A stretch of 64,000 nucleotides of DNA from Corallococcus interemptor (GTDB taxonomy: Bacteria > Myxococcota > Myxococcia > Myxococcales > Myxococcaceae): assembly GCF_003668875.1 (NCBI RefSeq), contig NZ_RAWM01000008.1, positions 1 to 64,000 of the forward strand, written 5' to 3'. The stretch's first letter is position 1. Every line of letters begins with the position of its first letter. The notes beneath the pieces are model-generated. The model had not been told where the DNA came from. It worked only from the letters and a program-made list of their open reading frames with translations, and ran no database searches. The position numbers and the translations under genes are program-made. Of this stretch, positions 57,133-64,000 are shown one piece after another.

Positions 57133-58107
57133 ATGGCTGCTCCCCCTTCCCGCAGGCGACAGGCGCCGTTCCTCATCGGGCTCGTGCTCATCCTGGCCGC
57201 GCTGCCGGTGGGCTGGTTCGTGTTCCTGCGCGAGCCTCCCGCGCCGCTGCCGCCGCCCGAGCCTCCCCGTGTCGCCACGCCGGTGGAGGTGAAGAAGGCC
57301 GTGGAGCTGGTGCTGAGCTCCTTCGAGGGCTCCGTGGACGTGAAGCACGGCGAGGCCGGAGCCTGGATGCCCGCCACCAAGGACATGCCGCTGCGTCCCA
57401 CGGACGTGGTGCGCACCGGGCGCGGCTCCTGGGCCGTGGTGCTCAACGGCGAGGCCGTGGAGCTGCGGATGGAAGCCGAGACGGAGGTCTCCGTCGCGGA
57501 GCTGTCGGATCAGCTGTCGGAGTTCCTCCTGAACAACGGCATGGCCACCGCCACCGTGCGGGGCCGCCCCAACGTCCGGCACACCTTCATCCTGAAGGCG
57601 AAGGGCGCCGAAGCGGAGGCCAGCACCGCCCAGGGCACCTTCACCATGAGCAACAACGGCAAGGGCACCGTGAGCGTGGGCACGCGCGATGGCGACGTGA
57701 AGCTGTCCGACAAGGAGGGCAGGTACGTCATCGTCCGCGCCGGCCAGCAGTCCATCGTCCGTCCCGGCCAAGGTCCCTCCAAGCCGGCTCCCATCCCCAG
57801 CACCGTGTTCCTGAAGATGGAGTGGCCCGCGGCGAAGCAGACCAAGGGCGAGGTCGTCATCGCCGGCCGTACCGACCCGGGCAGCCGGGTGATGGTGGCC
57901 GGCGCCAGCGTGCCCACGGACGAGGAGGGGCGCTTCAAGCTCACCCTGCCGCTCAACCAGGGCCCCAACCCGATCCAGGTGAGCGCCATGGGGGTCGGTG
58001 GCGCGCACCAGACCGAACAGCAGGTGCTGACCTTCGAAACACCTCCGCCGCCGAAGCCCCCCAAGCCGGTGATCTTCAAGCCGGAGACCGAGGGCCTCTT
58101 CAAGTAG
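57133..58107 (+). CDS. FecR-like membrane protein
   Basis: The 324-aa protein has one N-terminal membrane helix (about 15-33; LVLILAALPVGWFVFL) with a basic cytoplasmic end. A FecR-type beta domain follows (about 55-215; GSVDVKHGEAGAW, RPTDVVRTGRGSWAVV). An Ig/CarboxypepD-like segment comes next (about 235-300) and then a Pro-rich end. FecR proteins elsewhere pass envelope signals to sigma factors, but no sigma gene is adjacent. It lies 32 bp after the kinase gene. Confidence 0.7.
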   Translation: MAAPPSRRRQAPFLIGLVLILAALPVGWFVFLREPPAPLPPPEPPRVATPVEVKKAVELVLSSFEGSVDVKHGEAGAWMPATKDMPLRPTDVVRTGRGSWAVVLNGEAVELRMEAETEVSVAELSDQLSEFLLNNGMATATVRGRPNVRHTFILKAKGAEAEASTAQGTFTMSNNGKGTVSVGTRDGDVKLSDKEGRYVIVRAGQQSIVRPGQGPSKPAPIPSTVFLKMEWPAAKQTKGEVVIAGRTDPGSRVMVAGASVPTDEEGRFKLTLPLNQGPNPIQVSAMGVGGAHQTEQQVLTFETPPPPKPPKPVIFKPETEGLFK

Positions 58108-58167
58108 GGCGCCAGGGACAGCAAAGTCGTGCAGTCCCTGCGGAGGGCCTTGTAGAGTCGGGAAGCC

Positions 58168-60090
58168 CTGGAACGTCTCCTGCTCTCCGCGCTGGTCTTG
58201 GTTTGTGCCCCGGTCTGGGCGGCTTCGCTGGAGCTGCTCGGCCCGGACGTGCCCGTGGCCCCCGAGGGCTTCACGGTCGCGGTGGTGCGCCGGGACGCCA
58301 GCGGACAACCGGTGGCGTTCACCCCGGCGTCGGTGACGGCGGAGGGCGCGGAGCTCAAGACCGGACCGGACGCTCCGCCGCTGCGCACGTATGTCGTGGT
58401 GCCCAAGGCCCAGGCGCGCGAGGTGGTGGTGCGCGTGAAGGGCGACGGCGAGGAGGCCCAGGCCCGCTACGAGGTCGGGCCGCCCGCGAGCCGCATGGAG
58501 TTGTCCCTGGAACCCGCGCTGCCGGTGAAAGGACGCGACACGGAGGCGACGCTCACCGTGAAACGGCTGCGGCCGGACGGGTCGCCGGATGACAGCGGCG
58601 CGCCTCCGGTGCTGCGCGCGAGCACCGGGCAGGTGGAGGCGCTCCGGCACGCCGGACCGGGGACGTACACGGCTCGCTACGTGCTGCCCCCCACGCGCCT
58701 GCCGGAGGCCGCCATCCTCGTCGCGCTGTCCGCGTGGCCGCATCCGCAGTCGGTGCATGGGGCGTACGGGCGGCTCCTGGTGCCGCTGGCCACGTCGGTG
58801 AACCTGCCCGGCAAGAGCGAGCCCGGAGGCCAGGTGTCGCTGGAGGTGGCTGGGACGCGCTTCGGGCCCGTGCCGGTGGACGCGAACGGGCGCTTCGTGC
58901 TGCCGCTGGTGGTGCCTCCGGGCTACCCGCTGGCCCGGGGCGAGGTGAAGGACGAATCGGGCCGCGTGTCGAGCATCGCCTTCGACCTCCAGCTGCCGCC
59001 CACGGATGGCCTGGCGTGCGTGCTCAACCCGCAGCGGCTGCCCGCGGACGGCGTGTCCCAGGCCCGGCTCCTGTGCGCGACGAGTGATCCGAAGGGGCTC
59101 CCCGTGGTGGATGCGCGCGTCACGGCGAAGGCGAAGTACGGCCGGCTGGACGGGCCCGTGCGCGACCCGAACGGGATGCTGGAGTGGCGCTACACGGCGC
59201 CGCGCACGCTGGCGGCGGATGAGCGCATCGAGGCGGCGTGGCCGCAGCGGGGCCCGGGGTCGCGCGAGTCGCTGCCGATGCAGCTGGTGCAGGGTGCGGT
59301 GCGCGACGTGACGGTGTCGCTGTCCGACCCGATGGTGCACGCGGGTTCGGTGGCGCGGGTGGTGGTGGTGGCGCGGGACGCGGCCGGGCAACCCCGCCCG
59401 GAGGCGAAGGTGGAGGTGCTGTCGAACGACGGGGCCGTGGGGCCGGCGGTGGAGTCTCCGCCGGGCACGTTCACGGTCCCGTGGACGGCGAACGGCTCCG
59501 GGGTGGACGCGCTCGTGACGGCGCGCGCGTACGGTCCGCTCGGGACGGAGCCCGCGCGGCTCGCGGTGTGGCGCAACGACTCGGGGCTCGTCGCGGGGGT
59601 GGTGGACCTGGCGGGCTGGCCGGTGCCGCGTCAGCCGCTGCGGGTGAATGGCAAGGAGTGGACGACAGGGGAGGACGGGACGGTGGTCGTGTCCGGGATG
59701 GTGCCCGGCAAGGTGCGCGTGTCGCACGCCGTGTGGCCGGGACTCGACGTCACGGTGCACGTGCTGGGCCCCCAGGGGCCGGTGTTCCCGCTGTCGGAGC
59801 CGCTGGTGCCCGCGCGCATCCATGAGCGGGTGAAGCTGGCGCCACCGCTGCCGGTCAACGTGCGCGTGCGCGTGGAGGGCGCCCGGGTGACGTGCTGGGT
59901 GGAGGACCCGGACGGGAAGGTGCTGAAGGACCGCCCGGTGCACGTCGCGCTGTCCGAGGGCGAGCGGGGAGACCTGTCCGTGGAGGACGGGCTCACGCGC
60001 TTCACCGTGCGCGGCGCGAAGGGTCCCGTGAGCGTGTCCGTGGCGGACGTGCGCTCCGGCGTGACGGCGGTGGAAGAGGTGCGTCCTTGA
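58168..60090 (+). CDS. Secreted Ig-like multidomain protein, probable CTG start
   Basis: The first ATG/GTG/TTG in frame is TTG 58198, which would cut the signal peptide. A CTG at 58168, 5 nt after GGGAA and downstream of an in-frame TAG (58153), gives a perfect signal peptide (ERLLLSALVLVCAPVWAA). The 640-aa product is a string of Ig-like or invasin-type beta domains (TPASVTAEGAEL, RVTAKAKYGRLDGPVRD, DARVTAKAKYG). It looks like a surface or outer-membrane structural protein. It is followed by the barrel protein with TTGA overlap. Confidence 0.7.
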   Translation: MERLLLSALVLVCAPVWAASLELLGPDVPVAPEGFTVAVVRRDASGQPVAFTPASVTAEGAELKTGPDAPPLRTYVVVPKAQAREVVVRVKGDGEEAQARYEVGPPASRMELSLEPALPVKGRDTEATLTVKRLRPDGSPDDSGAPPVLRASTGQVEALRHAGPGTYTARYVLPPTRLPEAAILVALSAWPHPQSVHGAYGRLLVPLATSVNLPGKSEPGGQVSLEVAGTRFGPVPVDANGRFVLPLVVPPGYPLARGEVKDESGRVSSIAFDLQLPPTDGLACVLNPQRLPADGVSQARLLCATSDPKGLPVVDARVTAKAKYGRLDGPVRDPNGMLEWRYTAPRTLAADERIEAAWPQRGPGSRESLPMQLVQGAVRDVTVSLSDPMVHAGSVARVVVVARDAAGQPRPEAKVEVLSNDGAVGPAVESPPGTFTVPWTANGSGVDALVTARAYGPLGTEPARLAVWRNDSGLVAGVVDLAGWPVPRQPLRVNGKEWTTGEDGTVVVSGMVPGKVRVSHAVWPGLDVTVHVLGPQGPVFPLSEPLVPARIHERVKLAPPLPVNVRVRVEGARVTCWVEDPDGKVLKDRPVHVALSEGERGDLSVEDGLTRFTVRGAKGPVSVSVADVRSGVTAVEEVRP

Positions 60091-63000
60091 GGCCCTCGCG
60101 CCCGGCGCATGGAGCCGCGCACGCGACCGGGATGGACCCGGCGCATGCGCCTGCATGCGCGGCGATGCGTGACGGCGCACGTGCGAGCGGAAGGGTCCAG
60201 GCGGGTGCCGTGGCGTGGCGTTGGGCCGCGCGCTCGGGCGCCACTGCGTGCCTCCTGCTCGCGCTGCTCCTGCTGTCCTCCGTGGCCTCCGCGCAGTCGC
60301 TGTCGGCGGACCTGCCGGCCCAGGCTTCGACCATCGCCGGGCGCGTCTGCGTGGACTTGAACGGTGATGGCCTCTGTGACCCCGACGAGCCCGGGCTCGC
60401 GGGTGTGCGACTGGTGCTGGCCACCGGCCGCGAGGTTCGCACCGATGCCTTCGGCCGCTACCACCTCACCGGCGTGGACTCGCGCGTGCCGGATCTCACT
60501 GGCGGTCCGCACCTGCGTCCCGGCCGCCATGCGCTGAAGGTGGATCCACGCAGCCTGCCGGCTTCCAGCCAGGTGGTCCCCCGCGTCGCGACCGTGGAGG
60601 TGCCCTGGGGTGCCGCCGTCCTCCAGGACTTCGCCGTGAGGCCTCCACCCACGCGCCCGCGCGCGGCCCCCACCTCCGCCGCCAGCCGTCCTCCCGAAGC
60701 GCGCACGGCCGAGCACGGGAACCTGCGCTTCCTCATCAGCGGCCAGGCCTCTCCCGGCGACCAGGTCCGCGCGGGCGACGTGGACGCCACCGTGGAGGAC
60801 TCCGGCGCCTGGCTCGCGACCGTGCTGATGCATCCGGGCGAGAACGTCATCGCCATCACCACCACGTCGCCCGGCGGCGCGGTGGAGTTCTCCCAGCAGT
60901 CCTTCGACGCGGTCCGGCGCGGCGAGCACGGCTGGATCGTCATCCCTCGCGCGAAGGCGCGCCTGGGCTCCGTGCGCGGGCTGTCCCCGGACGCGCCCCT
61001 GCCCACGGGAGACACCTTCCTGCGCCTGGAGGTCGCCCCCGGCACCCGGGTGACGACTCCCGAAGCGGAGGTCACCGCGGGCCCCGACGGCGAGGTCCGC
61101 CTGCCCGTGCGGCTGGTGCCGGGACGCAACGCCGTCCGCATGTCGCTGGTCCCTCCCCAGACGCCCGGGGGAACCGTGACCGTGACCGTCGAAGCGCGCG
61201 CCCAACCCTTCGTCGTGGGCCTGCTCGACGTGGAGGCCAGCATCGCGCCGGCCGGCGGCGGCTTCCGGCTGCGGGGGCGTGGCGCCCTCCACGGCGAGGC
61301 CCAGGTGGGGCCCGTGCAACTGGTGGGCGAGCTGGACCTGACCGACACCGACCTGCGCCAGCTGGACGACGCGCCGCTCGCGGACTGGCTGCGTCCCCGG
61401 CTGCCCGAGCGCTTCGACCGCTGGCCCGACCCCGACCTCGCCCCGGCGGAGTGGGGCGACACCTCCGTGTCCCTCACGCCCAACCCCACGGAAGGGCGCC
61501 TGCGCCTGGAGGCGCGGCACGAGCAGTACGGCCGCGCGGGCTTCGGCACCTACCGCGCGCTCCTGCAGGACCGCGAGGTCGGCCGCTACCACCGCCCCCT
61601 CTTCGGTCCCTACGCGGAGCTGCGTGAACAGCTGGGCCCCGTGAGCGTGGGCCTGGACGCGTTCGCAGGCGGGCTGGTGGACCCCACGCGCGGCCTGGCC
61701 GCGACGCCCGCGCACGAGGAGCTGCGGGCCACCGGCGGCAGCCTCTACTACCTGGGCGGCGGCACCGTGGCGGAGGGCTCCGAGCTGATCCGCGTGGAGG
61801 TGCGCGATGGCATCACCGGCCTGCCGCTGGGCGAACAGCACCTCATCCGGGGCAGCGACTACGACATCGACTACCTCGCGGGCCGCATCCTCCTCGCGCG
61901 GCCGCTGTCGTTCCTCACCGGCGCGTCGCTCCTGAGCACGGACGCGCTCACCGAGGCGCCGGAGCCGGTGCTCGTCGTGGACTACGCCGTGCTGCACTCG
62001 GGCGACCCGCGCGACTCCGTGGGCGGCGAGGCCTGGGCGCGCTGGCGGGGCTCCACCGTCGCCCTGTCCGCGGTGCGCGAGCGCCGGCTGGGCGCTCCCT
62101 TCCAACTCCTGTCAGGCCGGGGCCAGACGAAGCTGTGGGGCTACTCGCTGCTCGCCGAGGCCGCGAGCAGCCGGGGGCTGGCGGTGGAGTCCAGCGTGTT
62201 CGGCGTGTCGGACGACGGCGGCCTGTCCTTCCTCCGCCCGGTGGGCACGCAGGACGACCATGGCGGCGCGGTGACCCTGCGCCTGAGTGGCCCCGGCGTG
62301 CTGGGCCCCTCGAAGGGCGGCTCCGTGGAGGCCGCGTGGCGTGAACGCTCCCGGGGTTTCTCCGACGGCGCGCATGTGGACGCCGCCCGCTTCCGGCAGC
62401 TGTCCCTGCGCGTCACGCAGCCCGTGGGCCCGCTGGCCCTCACGCTCATGGGCGACGAGCGCCGGACGGCGGATCCGCGCCTGCCCTTCGAGGACACGCC
62501 CTTCGGCGCCCGCACGTTGGGCGCTGGCGTGGCCTACGAGCACGACGAAGGCACCGTGCGGCTGGAGCTGCGCGACAGCTGGCTGCGCGCCACGGACGTG
62601 CCCGGCGAGGGCGACGCGCGCGAGGGCGGCCGGACGTCGCTGGGCGTGTCCGTGTCCCGCATGCTGACCTCCCACCTCACCGTGTCCGCGGGCCACCGCC
62701 AGCGGCTGCACGAGCGCGGCGCCGGCCCGGGCAGCATGAACGACACGTTCACCTCCGCGGGCGTGGCCGTGGACCTGGACGACGACACATCCGTGGGCGT
62801 GAAGGGCGGCTGGGGCCCGGAGCTGGGCCCGCAGGTGTGGCTGGATGCGCGCGCGCGGCGCGGCAGGGAGACGTACTACGGCGGCTACTCCGTGGACGTG
62901 GACGGGCCGGACTTCGGCCTGGGCCGCGCGGTGACGGGGGCTCGCACGGAGGTGGGCGACGGCACCACCGTGTTCGTGGAGGACGTGAGCGCGCACGACG

Positions 63001-63833
63001 CCATCTCCGTGCGGCAGGCCCGCGCCGTGGGCTTCCAGTGGGCGGCGGGCGACAGCGGCTTCAGCGCGGGCGCCCGCTATGAGCGCGGCGTGCGCAACCC
63101 GCTGGACATCGCCAGCGACCTCACGCGCGACGTGGCCAGCGTGTCCGCGCAGTGGCTGCGCGAGCGCTTCCGCGCGGACGTGCGCGCGGAGCTGCGCCAT
63201 GAAGAGGGCACTCCCGCGCGCGGCGGCTCCGGCCCGGTGGACCGCACCCAGGTGGTGCTGTCGCTGGCCGCGGAGGGCCAGCTGATGAAGGACGTCACGG
63301 CCTCCGGGCGGCTGGACTTCGCGCACACCGCGGGCCGTGAGGGGCTGGAGGCCCGGTTCGCGCAGGGGTTCGCTGCGCTCGTCTGGCGGCCCGGGCCGTG
63401 GCTGGTGGTGGCCCGCTACGGCCTCACGCGCGAGCTGTCCCCCGGCGCCCGCTTCGCCTTTGGCGACCGGGTGCTCCAGACGGTGTCGCTGATGCCGGCG
63501 GTGCGGCTGGGCGAGCGGCTCTCCGTGGCGTCCGGCCTGCACGTCGGCCGCTCCAGCCTGGGCGAGTCCTCGCGCTGGGTGTGGACGGGCACGCTGCGGC
63601 CCTCGGTGCGGGTGCTGGGCGGACTGGAGGTCGCGGTGGAGGCCGCCCGGCGCACGTCCGCGGCGGACGACCAGGGGCTGACGGCCCTGCGGCCGGAAGT
63701 GGCCTGGCGGCTGGACGAGCGGATGCGGGTGGCCCTGGGGTACACCGTCCTGGGCTTCAGCGGCTTGGGTCTGGAGACCGAACCGGGGGATGCTCCGGAT
63801 CGCCTCTATCTCCGGGCGGAAGTGGCCTGGTAG
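60087..63833 (+). CDS. Large outer-membrane protein with SdrD-B-like domain
   Basis: The TTG at 60087 overlaps the upstream stop; ATG 60132 or ATG 60165 could also be the start. A signal peptide follows (ACLLLALLLLSSVASAQ, ending near residue 72 from the TTG). An SdrD-B-like domain (VCVDLNGDGLCDPDEPGLAG, about 88-130) and Ig-like segments (about 215-390) follow. The rest, from about 410 to the end, is a long series of amphipathic strands ending in LYLRAEVAW, consistent with a large beta-barrel. It may export or anchor the Ig-like protein encoded just upstream; that is inference. Confidence 0.7.
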   Translation: MRPSRPAHGAAHATGMDPAHAPACAAMRDGARASGRVQAGAVAWRWAARSGATACLLLALLLLSSVASAQSLSADLPAQASTIAGRVCVDLNGDGLCDPDEPGLAGVRLVLATGREVRTDAFGRYHLTGVDSRVPDLTGGPHLRPGRHALKVDPRSLPASSQVVPRVATVEVPWGAAVLQDFAVRPPPTRPRAAPTSAASRPPEARTAEHGNLRFLISGQASPGDQVRAGDVDATVEDSGAWLATVLMHPGENVIAITTTSPGGAVEFSQQSFDAVRRGEHGWIVIPRAKARLGSVRGLSPDAPLPTGDTFLRLEVAPGTRVTTPEAEVTAGPDGEVRLPVRLVPGRNAVRMSLVPPQTPGGTVTVTVEARAQPFVVGLLDVEASIAPAGGGFRLRGRGALHGEAQVGPVQLVGELDLTDTDLRQLDDAPLADWLRPRLPERFDRWPDPDLAPAEWGDTSVSLTPNPTEGRLRLEARHEQYGRAGFGTYRALLQDREVGRYHRPLFGPYAELREQLGPVSVGLDAFAGGLVDPTRGLAATPAHEELRATGGSLYYLGGGTVAEGSELIRVEVRDGITGLPLGEQHLIRGSDYDIDYLAGRILLARPLSFLTGASLLSTDALTEAPEPVLVVDYAVLHSGDPRDSVGGEAWARWRGSTVALSAVRERRLGAPFQLLSGRGQTKLWGYSLLAEAASSRGLAVESSVFGVSDDGGLSFLRPVGTQDDHGGAVTLRLSGPGVLGPSKGGSVEAAWRERSRGFSDGAHVDAARFRQLSLRVTQPVGPLALTLMGDERRTADPRLPFEDTPFGARTLGAGVAYEHDEGTVRLELRDSWLRATDVPGEGDAREGGRTSLGVSVSRMLTSHLTVSAGHRQRLHERGAGPGSMNDTFTSAGVAVDLDDDTSVGVKGGWGPELGPQVWLDARARRGRETYYGGYSVDVDGPDFGLGRAVTGARTEVGDGTTVFVEDVSAHDAISVRQARAVGFQWAAGDSGFSAGARYERGVRNPLDIASDLTRDVASVSAQWLRERFRADVRAELRHEEGTPARGGSGPVDRTQVVLSLAAEGQLMKDVTASGRLDFAHTAGREGLEARFAQGFAALVWRPGPWLVVARYGLTRELSPGARFAFGDRVLQTVSLMPAVRLGERLSVASGLHVGRSSLGESSRWVWTGTLRPSVRVLGGLEVAVEAARRTSAADDQGLTALRPEVAWRLDERMRVALGYTVLGFSGLGLETEPGDAPDRLYLRAEVAW

Positions 63834-63857
63834 TCGCCGGGCAGAGGGACGTCGAAC

Positions 63858-64000
63858 GTGCGAGTCGGGTGGATCATCCTGGGGCTGGGGTTGTGCGCGG
63901 GCGTGGCTCGCGCGGAATGGACCGTCACCCAGACCCAGACGGGCGTCCCCCAGAGCGTCACGGTCTTCCGGCCCGGCTTCTTCGCCGTGGCCACCGACAC
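63858..64000 (+). CDS. Secreted protein, N-terminal part (runs off the window)
   Basis: A GTG at 63858 opens a frame that stays open to the window end. It encodes a signal peptide (RVGWIILGLGLCAGVARA) and the first mature residues (EWTVTQTQTGVPQ). It lies 24 bp after the outer-membrane protein gene on the same strand and is probably the next gene of that cluster. The family cannot be told from 47 residues. Confidence 0.6.
   Translation, partial: MRVGWIILGLGLCAGVARAEWTVTQTQTGVPQSVTVFRPGFFAVATD

Noticed and set aside
56227..60180. 1317-aa open frame on the minus strand
   Set aside because: It spans several well-supported plus-strand genes and their intergenic gaps and has shadow-type composition.

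Overview
The window is GC-rich (roughly 70%), with dense genes, many two-component and lipoprotein genes, and several GTG/TTG starts. Gene content and order point to a myxobacterium of the Myxococcus/Corallococcus group: an orphan groEL with a CIRCE element close to an encapsulin-cargo ferritin ending in LTVGSLRK, multidomain kinases with receiver and GGDEF modules, AHH and Rhs polymorphic toxins, and many Cys-rich lipoproteins. This is inference from gene families; no database search was possible.

Region 1 (1-7643) is the right part of an integrated element. It holds a D5/P4-type primase-helicase, a helix-turn-helix regulator, small unknown genes, a DUF4145 gene enclosed by two 93-bp inverted repeats, a two-gene GTPase plus 71-aa amphipathic-protein operon, and a tyrosine recombinase. 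It abuts the 3' end of a selenocysteine tRNA gene (selC), which is probably the attachment site.

Region 2 (7686-25184) is core chromosome: a SAM methyltransferase, a DUF3857/transglutaminase protein, a TPR-zincin protein, a response regulator, CIRCE-controlled groEL, a hybrid kinase, the encapsulin-targeted ferritin-like protein, a diguanylate cyclase, a CheW-like protein, a receiver protein with a Pro-Gly-rich linker, valS with an in-frame histone-H1-like tail, and nadC. A strong hairpin closes the run.

Region 3 (25406-33568) is accessory: a MopE-like Cys-rich secreted protein, a 2194-aa SpvB/Rhs lipoprotein with a papain-fold toxin-like tip, and a small NTF2-like candidate immunity gene.

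Region 4 (33615-47724) is mostly metabolism and envelope: an alkaline-phosphatase-superfamily enzyme, a thioesterase, glpX, a START-like protein, a 59-aa gene, a degenerate ADP-ribosylglycohydrolase, eno-surE-nlpD, a ketopantoate reductase-like/acyl-CoA ligase pair, an SDR, a beta-barrel protein and a TPR lipoprotein.

Region 5 (47727-51023) is a second toxin locus: an AHH-nuclease lipoprotein, two tandem diverged Imm11-like immunity genes and a Cys-rich lipoprotein.

Region 6 (51062-64000) has lexA with a SOS-box-like site, a 1112-aa hybrid kinase overlapping a membrane kinase, and an apparently co-directional envelope cluster (FecR-like, Ig-like secreted protein with a probable CTG start, SdrD-B/outer-membrane protein, and a partial secreted protein).
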